The position numbers and the translations under genes are program-made. Shown one piece after another: positions 40,641 to 51,891 of a DNA stretch of 64,000 nucleotides. Position 1 is the stretch's first letter, and each line of letters opens with the position of its first letter. Location: assembly GCF_963675165.1 (NCBI RefSeq), contig NC_087384.1:3114315-3178314 (forward strand). The letters are read 5' to 3'. The stretch is from Halichondria panicea. Lineage: Eukaryota; Porifera; Demospongiae; Suberitida; Halichondriidae. The notes beneath the pieces are model-generated. The model saw only the letters and a program-made list of their open reading frames with translations. It ran no database searches and was not told the DNA's origin.

Positions 40641-41846
40641 CTACGGCAGTGTATAGGTGATTAGGTGTGTTGGGTAAGCCATGTCTAGCTTGTATATAAC
40701 GAATATGTCACTACCACCGCTATGATGAGCACTGACAGAATCGTAGCGTTTGTTTGAGCCTGGTTTAAGTGGTGGCATCGTAAGTGATTTGTCCTCCTTG
40801 TCTATCCAGCATGTCTCACCAGTTAGAACAGAAGCGAGAAAAATTTGTTTGTGACCATTCTGGTCTTTGTAACTGAAATGATTTGAAAAACTAGCTTTTA
40901 CAGCAAAATACGCTCCCTTTCCCCACAGTCCACCATCAGAGAACCGAAAGTCAAACCCTTCATCCGATTCATAGATCTTCACTGGTGGTGTTTTAAGACT
41001 ACCATGGAACAGCTTCTTTTCGTTTAAAGGTTTGCCTTTCTTTTGCATTTTTTTCATTGTATGTGCATATTCGTCATACATAGTCTTATTTTCAATCCTG
41101 TCGATGGAAATAAGAGCTGCTTGTGGCATTGTGGCATGAAATAAATAATCAATGTCATTCCATTCTTCACTTGATCGATATACTTCTGATTTAAAAACGT
41201 TAGGGGTCAAAGCCCATGTAGGGGGATATTGAATGCATTTGGCATCTGGTAATGTTCGAAGAGCAGCTGCAGGTACTATTCGTGGAGCAGCCATTCTAGT
41301 GGCCTGGCTGTGTAGGCGTGCCAAGAGTAACACTCCACTATGTATTTTATTATGAAGTTTTATGCTAGCTCTCTTGGCAGCGTCTGGATCAATGAAGTTG
41401 ATGTATGCGTAAGGTGGGTTACCATCAGTAACAACACGCAGAGACATAATTTCACCATATGGATGAAACAAAAGGCGTAACTCTTCCTTGTTTAGCTGTC
41501 CACTCATCATGCTAACTTTAACGGTGTTAGGTTCTGGGGTGATGAGAGAGGTTTGCACAGGGATTTGAGTGCTGTCTATTGGCCCTGAGTGCCTATACAC
41601 ATGAATAAGAAATCCTTCAACTTTCTGATTTCTATCCCTGTATGCAGCAGAAGCTGCTTCACTTGTTTTGAAGGTGACATAGGTGCCATGACTGAGAGTT
41701 GTTTGCTGAGGATTGAAATACGGTTGTGAAATGCAAAATACCTCACCAAATCGAGAAAAGTGTTGTCGCAAGTAGTCTGATTTTATATTTCCAAACATCA
41801 AAACCTTGATAGATCTACAGTCAGAATAGTGAGGCAGAGTTGCCAT
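40641..41846 (-). CDS. RRM-PARP mono-ADP-ribosyltransferase, two RRM units
   Basis: Single open frame of 401 residues starting MATLPHYSDC, a close paralogue of the 610-aa protein at 34.4-36.2 kb. RRM-like domains at about 13-88 and 106-175; after the second, a short linker VPAAALRTLP replaces two further RRM units. The PARP catalytic domain (about 210-401) keeps His281 (KKLFHGS), Tyr313 (GKGAYFA) and isoleucine 381 (SDIFVIY), again H-Y-I and so predicted mono-ADP-ribosyltransferase. The catalytic half differs from the paralogue at few positions, whereas the RRM2 block is more diverged, consistent with a recent local duplication or gene conversion of the 3' half. No intron in the coding sequence; no disabling mutation. 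Confidence 0.9.
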   Translation of the reverse strand: MATLPHYSDCRSIKVLMFGNIKSDYLRQHFSRFGEVFCISQPYFNPQQTTLSHGTYVTFKTSEAASAAYRDRNQKVEGFLIHVYRHSGPIDSTQIPVQTSLITPEPNTVKVSMMSGQLNKEELRLLFHPYGEIMSLRVVTDGNPPYAYINFIDPDAAKRASIKLHNKIHSGVLLLARLHSQATRMAAPRIVPAAALRTLPDAKCIQYPPTWALTPNVFKSEVYRSSEEWNDIDYLFHATMPQAALISIDRIENKTMYDEYAHTMKKMQKKGKPLNEKKLFHGSLKTPPVKIYESDEGFDFRFSDGGLWGKGAYFAVKASFSNHFSYKDQNGHKQIFLASVLTGETCWIDKEDKSLTMPPLKPGSNKRYDSVSAHHSGGSDIFVIYKLDMAYPTHLITYTLP

Positions 41847-43611
41847 AATCCTGATTCAGAACTCTATAATAATGTATAATTATACTGTACTGTGTAGCTG
41901 GCTTGGAATAACTTCTTTGGTATGATTCAGCAAATTCTCGAAATATGAATACTTCAGAATAGTATTCATATCTATCTATCTGTCCCATGGCCATATATAG
42001 ATCTAGACGTGACATTGTCATATCAGGAGTACATGAATATTCATGTACTCCTGGTAATACTGCTACACTTACCATTTGAATGGCTGCCCTATTGGCAGTA
42101 AAGTGCATGAAATACGTAGCGAAATTCACAAAGTTAATCCCTCGAAAATGACCAGCTAGGTGAGTATCACCGTGTGGTACTAAGTAAATAGTCAGTAAGT
42201 CACATACATACATACTGTACATACATGTTAGAACACCTAATGTGGTCCACGAGTAGAGGAGGTTTGCCACGCGTCATCATACACGTGACATTCCTAACGT
42301 TTTCTGCTCACGTTATCGTAGATACTGAACAACTGTAAAAGTTATGGCTATCTTGCTTTACTGAGTGTCAGAATGGAGGGAATCTCTGGAGATCGGGTTG
42401 GTTAATGAAAGCTCTATATTCGAAGTAGCCAAATTAAGAGTCATGCACATAATGCTAGGCATACCTTATAATTGTTATGTAAGCTACTACAGAGATATAT
42501 ATGAGCATGTACTCCTCGTGTTACTGATAATGTAATTATTACCGTGTACGTAGCACTTAATGTTCGAGGTGTTTAATTTTCGCTGTTTTCAAGGGTTATA
42601 GTAATCGGTCATGAAAATTGTTCCACAAACATATTATATACATGTACATGTAGTAACGGCGGATGCAATGTGCACTGACATACTGCATAGCGCGAATTAT
42701 TTAACGAAACAGCAATTCCACGAAATAACCGTGGCCCTTACCTTGAATCTAATGACTAATTTTGCGGGTTCTTGTCTCGAGGATAATGATTGAAGGATAA
42801 TGAATCATTCTGCTCTCTATTTAAGGATAATCCAACTACACGCAAAACGTCATATCCAGCCATAATAAACATTGAAAACCTAGTTTAGGGCAGCCAGCAC
42901 TGGCCAGTATACGGAATAGCGAGTGGTCATGCAGTAAACATCTAGCTAGCAATCCGTGCCAAACCAAATGGCCGGTATATCGAGGTGGCCCTACTTCAGA
43001 GAGCAATAGCGAGAGTCTACTGTTATGATGAATCACTATACCACATACTTCTTCTAAATAAGGCGCCGCTTTTTTAATAATTACGCTTTCGAGGCAGTGT
43101 ATGCAAAAGCAAGAAATAGCCAATGAATTTATATGGTGCCTTATGGGAGAAATATCCAGGTGGCGCCTTATTAGAAGGGGGCGTCTTCTCACTAATCCAG
43201 CTCTCTGATTTACGGTCACCTTGCTATTCCGACAATATTTTTTGAATGGCGCATAATACGGCCGGACCCGACATTATGGGCGTGGTTTTTGCAAATAAGA
43301 GAGCATGATGATTCATTATCCTCGAGACAGAATCGCTAAATGAGCTATTGGGTTGAGGCTACCTAGACTAACGAGAGTCCACTGCATGTATACATGTACT
43401 TGTGAATATACAGGCATCCATCTAAAGAATGGTAAGACAGTATGACCACCTCAAGTCATACAATGGTTATCTTTTGTTGTACAATATTGTCATGAATCAG
43501 CAAATGTCCTATCACAAAAGGATTCATAACTACAATTCCTAGAAAGAAAAATAAACCCTATCAAATACATGTATATCTCACGATTTTCCATAACAACCAC
43601 ACCAGTTCCAA
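41847..43611. other. Intergenic with TIR element and palindromes
   Basis: Contains a perfect 30-bp palindrome centred in ATGAATATTCAT at 42024-42053. A TIR element of about 555 bp lies at roughly 42773-43327: left arm TCTCGAGGATAATGA, right arm TCATTATCCTCGAGA, with a GCTCTCTATTT / AATAAGAGAGC inner match. No supported coding exon. Confidence 0.55.
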
Positions 43612-45510
43612 TCACTGCTCCTTCTTGGACTTTTTCTTCTTGCCAGTTTGTCCAGCAGGTGATTTCTTTATGTTAGAATTTGTGCCAGCACTTGAGGTAG
43701 TTTTGCCGGGTGGGGAGCTCCACTTGATGGTGAATAGTATAAACAGGGCCAGATTAATGAAGTGCACTGGCATGCACACAAGGCAGATCATCTCCAATAT
43801 GTAAAAGAGAATGTAGACCAGATAGACTGAGGTGAGGCAGGCGAAGGAAGTGATCATGACCGCCAGGAAGGTTATCGTTCGTGACGGAATAAAACCTGTG
43901 GGGTACAGACATAACACAATTAATTATGTTTACCAGGGCCAGGCCGTAATAGATCATCGAAAAATGTGTGTAGAATATAGGGGGGAGGGGCATGTGGCCA
44001 AGGGACCAACCGCCAACCATGCAGTAAATTACTAGGGAGGTCTATCTGTAATCCTTTCACTGCCTCTTAGACATAATTTTCAATGCGGAGGTCCTTCATT
44101 TGTTTGCAACCTACCCAGTACGAGCATAACTGGAAAGAAGAGCAGTCCTCCATAAGAGTTGGGGATGTTGAGAGGGTGATCCTCCCCCAGCAAGTCGCCA
44201 ACTATTCCCATACCCCTAGAGTATCTGAGGGAATGAAAAAGGGGCTTTCACCATTACACTGTATTAATTAAGCAATTGCAAAATACCCCGCTCATTTGGA
44301 CATTTTGCCGAATTTAATTATGGTACCGTGCACCGAGTATACAGGTTTTCGCTGATTAGGTATGCAGGGTGTCATACAGGATTTTGAAGTAGAGGGGGAA
44401 ATGAGAAAAGTAACCAGAAAATGTTGCTAAAAAAAGGTCAACTGTTATTTCAATACCCAGCTATGGACACTCAGTCATGATTGAAAGGGGGGAGGGAAAT
44501 TGGAGCTAGGGGGGATATCCCCCCTTTCCCCCCCCCGTATGACACCCTGGTATGTATATATACCACGAACATTTATACACACTGGAAAAAGGCTGCTATT
44601 CCACGACAATTAAATCCGTGAAAATCTTTCTAATGGTATATTTGTGAATTCAAAGTACACTTGCTATTCGGTACATTCTCTAATTATAGTACACAAAAAA
44701 TGAATTCAATATTACAATTGGTGCTAATAGAACATAATATTTAGTGTTTCAATTAAAGCGGGGGCATAAAAATTATGGTAAAAAGAGTGACTTTGGAGAT
44801 TTCCTAAAATTGAGTGTGGTAGTTTAGCAACGACACAGAATTTGCTATACAATTAGAGTATCTCTCTGTAAATTATGCTCTTGACTGGCTAGTTAGCACT
44901 ACCGTATAGCAGGTAATTTTCGGGGGATAAAATATTCGTGGTTGAGTAGTATTTAGTCATTTCGTGGATAATATTTTCGTGGTTGCTGCTTGCACTGCAG
45001 GTAAAGATCGATATTGCTGAACCACGATTGATGGTTCATTTGCAATCATTCGCTACCGTATAGCAGGTAATTTTTATACGAACAACCATTTAAATATTTA
45101 ATTTTCGTACACCTCGGGGATAGTGACGTTGAATCTGCGTTAAATCTATTGCAGTAGAATAATTTCAATTTTCATATGATGCTCTTCAATATGAAATATA
45201 CGAACATTTCCACCATACGAAAATAACCCGCTATACGGTATTAAAGCATACAATTCCAATTTGTAGATGGTACTCAATTAGAACAGAAATTTCAAGGTTG
45301 GTGCTAATATTAAAGCGGTGCGGTAATTAGAAAGGATATTTACTTTGATGTGACAACCTTGCTACAGGAAATTTTCTCATCCAGGTCACAGGTTGCTTGG
45401 TAGTCGTTGTTTTCGGACTTCATGTGCTCGATGTGGATGGCATAGTAGGAGAGAGCTACTCCACCCACACAAAACAAGGCTATTGTCAACGACAACAATC
45501 CAGACCCCAT
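43612..45510 (-). CDS. VKORC1: Vitamin K epoxide reductase (VKORC1 family)
   Basis: ER membrane thiol-redox enzyme that reduces vitamin K epoxide and quinone. Three exons: 45344-45510, 44115-44224, 43612-43895; 561 nt, 186 residues. TM1 is in SLTIALFCVGGVALSYYAIH; the lumenal loop has the conserved cysteines and serine of CDLDEKISCSKV, then YSRGMGIVGDLLGED and NIPNSYGGLLFF. The last helices hold the active-site C-x2-C (EMICLVCMP). The exon 1 donor was chosen because it gives KVVTSKYSRGMG in line with human RVFSSRWGRGFG; the nearer AAG|GT donor would break the frame. The C-terminus is Lys-rich and ends KKEQ, a KKxx-type ER retrieval signal. VKORC1 versus VKORC1L1 cannot be separated here. Divergent from the WWE-PARP gene. 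Confidence 0.9.
44900..45240. repeat. Two adjacent TACCGTATAGC MITE copies in VKOR intron 1
   Basis: TACCGTATAGCAGGTAATTT occurs at 44900 and again at about 45055; the right end reads AAATAACCCGCTATACGGTA (45221-45240), the inverted terminus. The first copy lacks its right end, suggesting nested or tandem insertion. Confidence 0.65.
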
Positions 45511-45959
45511 GCTAGTGTGTGCATAAGTGTGGGTCCGGGTATATATGTCATATACGGTGTATCGACAGTTAAGTTGCCAACATTCATAGATTATGCCAGC
45601 CTATGGAATAATAATGATACTGTGCAGTCTACCTTGATGGTTAAATGAGTCTTCAGCAAGACTTGATGGCTGTGACTATAAAACAACTGCAACACTGGAC
45701 TGGACAAACAACTTAACTCGCAAGAGCAGCATGGGTGCAAAAAGTACAAAGGGGTTTGACCCTGGATGACATAACATGATTTGATGTTAACTAAAGGGAA
45801 TTCCCCTGGGAAATGCCAGATAGAGTATTAAGTAACACGAAGTAGTTACTATATCTATGCACGAATCCTCTCTTCTAGCTAGCTACTGCGTACCGTACCG
45901 GTGGTGCTGTGTGCTCAAATCTACGATTTAAGGATCAGTCTTATAAATTGACTACATCT
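45511..45959. promoter_or_regulatory. Shared divergent promoter of VKOR and WWE-PARP
   Basis: 449 bp between opposed start codons. No specific motif was assigned; inferred from geometry. Confidence 0.4.
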
Positions 45960-48883
45960 ATGGCCTCTAGAGCTAGAGGCAGACGTAGTGCTAGTGCAGG
46001 CTACAGGTAAAATAATAATTTATGTAGACTCTGTACCCCATGTAGAGATCTGTTTAATAGCTGTATAAAGCAAGCGTGTTAATTTTGGATAATCCTGATT
46101 TTATTCTATATAGGCATTCAGTCGAACAAGCCAGAACATATCGAAAACCAACATATGGAGTGAAAGTGAGTAACATTCCGTCAAACTATCTGACAACATC
46201 ACTCCAAGATCTGTTTTGCACGTGTGGGAGTTGCGATGTAGTACTTGGGGACAGCAGCATATCTGCAAAGTTTCAATCGCAGCACTATTATGCATACGTC
46301 AATTTTGATTCTCTTGAGAATGCTAGGCTAGCTGTGTCGAAATTGAATGGCCATCTCGTCAATGGAAGTACTCTCAGCGTGAAAATTCAGGGATCTGGAT
46401 CTGCAGTCGTCAGTAATGGTCAACCCTCAAGCATTGCTACTACTATCTCAACGGTTTGTACTGTAAAGGTCACCAACATCTCAAAGATCGTCACTGAGAG
46501 TAACCTTAGGGAGATATTCAGTTTTTCCAACAGTGTTCCATTAGCTAGTGTAAAGCTGAACCAAATATCATCAAATTCACACAATTTTGCCTACGTTAAC
46601 TACCACAGCCATGTTGATGCTGACAGAGCAGTCATTGAGCTTAATGGGTGTTCTACGAAATGTGGTTCAAAGCTCCAGGTGAAGCATCACAGACAATCTG
46701 CCATACAGCCTCCTGTGACCACTGAAGCTGCTGTAGGTGGTACTGTGAGTCAATGCACAGTCAAGGTGTTGATAACACAAGGATCAACATCTTCGAGTGA
46801 GTTATACAGTTATTTCACCAACTTTGGTGAATTAAAGGATGAGCCAAAAATCAGACAAGGTGATCCAAACTTTGCCTATATTAACTTTAAGTCGGAAAAC
46901 AGTGCAATGAATGTTGCTCAATATCCTAGTCATGAAATCGGACCTGGTGTTACAGTCAAAATCCGCCTATCGAAAACTTCTTCTAGTCAACCAGTGATGG
47001 CAGTCACAGTCCCACCACGTGTACATGCTCCATTGTTTGTACCAAAGCATATCCCTTGCAATGCAGTCATTTCCAGTATTTTGACATCTTCTGTTGAGTA
47101 TGCTCAGTACAGGAACTCTATAGCACCAGTTTCTTTGATCTGTGATAAAAATGGTGATGGTGTTGTGCTTTTTGGGGAAAGTGTGAATCTACCTTCAGCC
47201 GAATCTGTCATCACGTCTCTTATTGAAAAACTACAACGTCAGCTTAATGATAAGGTGTTGGAGCTACCTTGCATGTATGTACCTGCCTTCTCAAACCCAG
47301 CATTAGTGAGCAGCCTTGCCGAAATTGAGCAAAATTGTATGGTACAGCTTCAGGTACAATATGGATCTACATGTACGAAGGATGTTAAGTCCTTTTCAAC
47401 CATGGTTTCTAGCAAGTTAGTAAGTCACGCAGCAGCTGCTGAAGTATCTTCTTTCGGTATAGCACTTTATCAAAAAAAATCAACTAGTGGTGCGAGTAAC
47501 CCGCCAGTCTCCTATGTTTGGTCTTGGAAAGATGATCACCATGTTTACACACAGTATGACTCAGTGTCTTCCACTAAGATTAGTGAGCATTATAATTCTT
47601 CACCACAAGGTTCACTACATCTGACCATAGTGACCAAACTCGGTTCCACCTCTTACGTAGTGGATTTTGCAACCATGAAGCAAACAAATCTAGAGACTGG
47701 TCACATTCGAAAGATCAAAAAATCATCTTTAGAGAATCCAGACTCTCTGACTTGGTTCTACGAAGATGATTCCAAAAAAATGGCTCCTTATTCAGCCTCA
47801 GAATGTGTGCAAATTGAAGAGATGTATCTTTCCAGCAAACCGTCTGACCTTGTGATCAATGGTAAAGTGTACACATTTGATTTTACAACGCTGAAACAGA
47901 TCAACAAAAACACCTTATATGAACGCAAGATCGAACGGAATGCTCCTCACCTTAAGCCCATGAAAGAATCGTTTTTCAATTTACAAATCGAAGGCTTGCA
48001 ACAAAATATCGTCATAGCAGAGAAAATGCTTAAAGAGGAATTAGACAAAGCTGTTGTCGAAAAAATTCATGTGTTACCAACAACCACAGACAATGCTTTT
48101 CAAACCGAGGTAATGACCACTCTTCAGAAGTACTTTGTGTTAGCAAGCGTTGTTGGAGACACTGTTCAAGTACGAGGCGTACAAGGATATGTAGAAAAAG
48201 TGATGCTGATAGTACGGGAGAAAACACTGGATTTCGAAAAGGAATGCTTAGCTCGAGCATCATCTACCCCACATAGTGCGTCTGTGCCAAGCAACTGGGA
48301 GGTACAGACAGACAAGTTTGCTCTGAAAGAAGTACTTCATTCCAGTTCAGAGTGGACTGAAATTGAAAACAGATTCCACAAAACCCTGCCAAGCACAGGT
48401 ATTGTCTCGATTAAACGAATTCAAAACAAGTGGCTGTGGGATCGATACTCATTTGCTAAGCAACGCATGTCTGAAAGAAATGCTGGTATTGTCAACGAGC
48501 AAATGCTCTTCCATGGAACACGAGAAACTCCCCCAGAAAAAATCTACAATTCTGAGCAAGGGTTCGATTTTCGTTTTTCTACGAAAGGAATGTGGGGAAC
48601 AGGAACGTATTTTGCTATCAATGCTAGCTATTCTCAAAGCTATTCCTATTCCACTATTCAAGGAAAACAGATGATACTAGCATCCGTTTTGACAGGTGAA
48701 ACATATCGGTGCCCTCCAGATGGTTCTCTCAAGAAACCTCCAATTAAGCCACGCAAACATGGCAGTTTTGAGGATGAGCTTTTCGACAGTGTCAGTGGAC
48801 AAACGAAAGGGAGTGATGTGTTCATTATTTACGACCATGAAAAAGCATATCCGTACTACCTGATTACATTCAACAGATACTGA
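45960..48883 (+). CDS. RRM-WWE-PARP mono-ADP-ribosyltransferase (PARP14/10-like)
   Basis: Two exons, 45960-46006 and 46114-48883, 2817 nt, 938 residues. The short first exon (MASRARGRRSASAGY) was added because its AG|GTAAAA donor joins in phase to TAG|GCATTC and provides an ATG. Three RRM-like domains follow (about 29-110, starting YGVKVSNIPSNYL; 125-210, TVKVTNISKIV; 225-305, TVKVLITQGS). A middle region without clear homology leads to two WWE-like domains (VWSWKDDHHVYTQYDS, about 485-550; LTWFYEDDSKKMAPYSASEC, about 560-625), which in other proteins bind poly- or iso-ADP-ribose. The PARP catalytic domain closes the protein: His816 (QMLFHGT), Tyr848 (GTGTYFA) and Val918 (SDVFIIY) in the third triad place, predicting mono-ADP-ribosylation. 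Related to, but well diverged from, the two RRM-PARPs on the left. Confidence 0.9.
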
Positions 48884-49124
48884 TAATGCAAAAGACTTTT
48901 ATTGACTATAGCTTATTTTGTGTGTGTTGTAATGTGCATTTAGAATCTGTTTTCCTGTACTGTCACCCTAGCTGCTGTGGGAGTGTTAATCTGGAATAGG
49001 CGATATACGCATTTAAGAATTATTTCACGGCTCCTCTCGGTTATTTCTGAAGAACTGCGACAGATTCTAATCTGCATTAATCTTTAATTTAATGTATTCC
49101 TTACTCGGAGCACTTGTCAAGATA

Positions 49125-49180
49125 AAATAATAAACTCAATCATATTGCATTTATATGCAATATGATTGAGTTTATTATTT
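49125..49180. repeat. Perfect 26-bp stem / 4-nt loop hairpin
   Basis: AAATAATAAACTCAATCATA through TTGCAT pairs perfectly with the following arm across a TTAT loop. It lies about 240 bp 3' of the WWE-PARP stop codon. It could be a tiny foldback element, a processed small-RNA precursor or part of the 3' UTR; no direct target duplication was found. Confidence 0.75.
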
Positions 49181-49199
49181 ATGCTTATAAGCAAGTATG

Positions 49200-49436
49200 T
49201 ACCGTATAGCGTGAAATGTTCGAGGGGCTTAATTTTCGCGGATTTCGTGGGTTAGAATTCTATACGAAAATTAAGTCCACGAAAATTGTTCTTTAATTAG
49301 AATTACCTGCTATCGTGCAAATATTTAAAGGCGTGGCTTCCGGTAAGCAGTCATTCCGCGAACATTGTGCAACGAAATGGTTTTTAGAGGCCAATCCACG
49401 AAATATAAGTGCCTCGAAAATTTCACGCTATACGGT
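49200..49436. repeat. TACCGTATAGC MITE, complete copy
   Basis: Left TACCGTATAGCGTGAAATGT, right the inverted ATTTCACGCTATACGGTA; TIRs about 25 bp including TTCGAGG / CCTCGAA. No open frame. Flanking TA dinucleotides are present. Confidence 0.75.
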
Positions 49437-49918
49437 ATATAGAGTTGCTTAACAATAAAGGTATACCGTGGGACATTTTCGAGGGGCTTCGCAATCCTAC
49501 ACGAAAATTAATTCTACGAAAATTGTTCTTATCTGCTATAACATGCAAAGATTAAAGACGTGGCTTCTGGTAAGCAGTCAACCCACGAAATTTATTCAAT
49601 AAAACTAAAATTTACACCAAAGAAAATTATACCCGCTACACACGGTACCACTTCTGACAGTATACATGTACTTGTATTATTATTTAGTATCAATAAAAAT
49701 TGCCTGCTATACGGTTTAAATGTTTATATTAGTATTTGTATAATTATGAGAACAAATAAAGCGCTATAAATTAATTAAACCCCAGTGCTTGTCAATGAAT
49801 GAAACTTAGAATGGCCAATAATAATAATTATTAACAATTCTACAATGTAATTGAAACACAAGCAACTAGCACTAGGCTTTAAAACAGGATAAAATGTAAA
49901 CATGTCCGCACTATTGAA

Positions 49919-51631
49919 TTAGTCAGCTGCCATTCCACTGGTTGCCCCGCCACCCTCCTGTGCCTTCATCACATCCGGCAACTCAGGAGGGTTGGAGTAT
50001 GGTGTGACTGCCCCCTCCTCAAATTCAGTTTCACCTGCAAAAAACGGGCATACACATGAAAGCCACATGTGCTATGAAACCTCTTACAATGTTTGCAACT
50101 TTATTTGTAGTACATATATACCGTATAACTGGGAAATTTGGCGGGTATTATACTCGGCAAATGAACTATTTAAACTGACTTGGCGTTTCAGGCAGGGATA
50201 CTACAGCAATGATGTTGTGTCCACCGGAAAATTAAATATGAATTTGGCGATCTTCGGTAAAATTCTCCAAATCAAAACACTCACCAAATTTTCCAATCAC
50301 ACAGTAACCATAAAAATATGCTCTGCCTACATTGCATGATTAGTACTGAACCACCATAGTATTGTCAATCATACGTGTAGGATGGAGCGAGAATTTATTG
50401 GTCAGATAGGGTACTACTGTACTAGGAGCACTACTGACATGCATTTCACAGGTGACACTTTTAAAATAATTACGATTGATTCTTTGGAGCAGGGTTTCAT
50501 TTAGCATTAAAAGTTTTGGGGGGGAAGGTTTACCCACGCCACAAAATATTTGACCACTCCCACATGTGTTGACCACACCCCCTATTACATGCTAGTGCTA
50601 AATCTAGTTACATATTGCACATCATAGACAGTACTATTGTGATGATGTCATTATTATACAAACATTTTGGGGGGGAAGGTTCATCTCAGCCCCCCCCCCA
50701 CTAGATGAAACCCTGTTGAAAAAATTAAGCCCTGTGGTGTTGCGTATTTAGAGGGTCACATCTAATTGGAGATAGCTCTACTTGCCTTGATTTCAGGCCG
50801 CTTATTTTCTAATGAGCTATAATCGAGGGTAGGGTGTGGCTCTTATTTACCTCCGTTTAGGATGCGGCAGACAATAAAAAATGTAATCGTAGCTACATGT
50901 AAGCTGTCGGCTACTTTTAGAGCCCAGGAAATTGCCTGAGTTCGAGAGTGTAGCATATTTGGAGGGTCGCCTTAAATCGAGGTGTTATGGTATAATAACA
51001 CTCCACTGTGTTATCAATGGTAGGGCTAAATGTGCCCTAATCACGAACAAAGCAAGAACAGAGAGGGGAGGTGGATTGTTATTCAGAATGGTAACCCCAT
51101 TTACCACAGAGAGTGATGGTAATGTATTGTTTGGGGACTCCTTCTTTCACCATTAAAATAATTGTGAGTGGAAACTGAGGTGCATGTGCTACTTACTAAT
51201 TCTGTAAGACAGGCCAATAATTGCAGGATCTTGAGCTTTAGCGCTTTGTGCCTTGTATCCACAGTCGCCTAGTGTCTTGTTATCGTCTAGTTCGTCCTTT
51301 GAATTCATATTATACAATTTTTGATCTTCTGGTGCCTTTTTAACAATTCCTTCCAACTTCTTTTTCAAATCAATAACCTTTGTTTCCTCAGTAGCATCGA
51401 GAAAGATTGTTGACTTCTCTCGACGAATCATAAGGAACACATCCTGTGGAATTGTAAATTTAATTATCAGAATGAGAACAGGTCATCCCATATGACCATT
51501 GCTTCACTTCTACCCCAGGCTGTGATAATTATAAGACTTCCAAACAAAGCACACCCATGTTGTCTAGACGTATGTACGTATGTACTTAAAGTTTAGTTTA
51601 TAGGTACTAAAATAAGCAGTTTTCTTACCAT
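49919..51631 (-). CDS. ELOB: Elongin B
   Basis: Ubiquitin-like subunit of the Elongin BC adaptor, which links Cullin-2/5 ligases to SOCS-box/VHL receptors and supports RNA polymerase II elongation. Three exons: 51629-51631, 51197-51443, 49919-50034; 366 nt, 121 residues (human 118). The first coding exon is just the ATG, followed directly by a GTAAGA donor; the next exon starts DVFLMIRREKSTIF, which fits human MDVFLMIRRHKTTIF exactly. Further landmarks are EGIVKKAPEDQKLYNM, DDNKTLGDCGY and the C-terminal PPELPDVMKAQ that contacts Cullin-ligase partners. The second intron contains MITE-like sequence near 50120-50335 (ACCGTATAACTGGGAAATTT) and G-rich stretches. Divergent from the citron kinase gene, 260 bp apart. 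Confidence 0.94.
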
Positions 51632-51891
51632 AGTGTCTCCTGTTGTACAAAGGGTACACAGCTAGGACCTTCACTGCGTCTTGTCCGCTCAGATTTCTTG
51701 ACGATTGTTGAATTAGAGTGACTCAGTTAACATATAAGTTTCATTTTTCCATGCTGAACTAGTGCATCGAATAATTAGAACCGATAGAGTGTGCGCTTAT
51801 TTGATTTTTTAAGCATTAATTTTGAAAAGCTTGCAACAGTCTCTTAGTCTACATTAACAGCGCTTGATGCTTGCTATCCAGTCTGAAAGAA
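51632..51891. promoter_or_regulatory. Shared divergent promoter of ELOB and CIT
   Basis: 260 bp between opposed start codons; since the ELOB start codon abuts a splice donor, its 5' UTR must lie here. No specific motif assigned. Confidence 0.45.

Larger units (their letters stand above)
48884..49918. other. 3' intergenic with hairpin and MITEs
   Basis: Convergent ends of WWE-PARP and ELOB. It holds the perfect hairpin at 49125-49180, a TACCGTATAGC-type MITE at 49200-49436, and a related degenerate copy at about 49462-49650. No gene seen. Confidence 0.5.

Noticed and set aside
43754-44020. Minus-strand frame across the second VKOR intron
   Set aside because: The splice junctions 44115/43895 restore the VKOR family sequence; the frame is intronic read-through.
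46076-46113. Start of WWE-PARP at the upstream end of the long frame
   Set aside because: There is no ATG at that point; a short exon at 45960-46006 supplies an ATG and joins in phase at a proper TAG acceptor.
51871-51891. Upstream TTG-initiated start for the citron kinase
   Set aside because: An in-frame TGA lies just upstream, and the first ATG at 51892 gives a sensible N-terminus.
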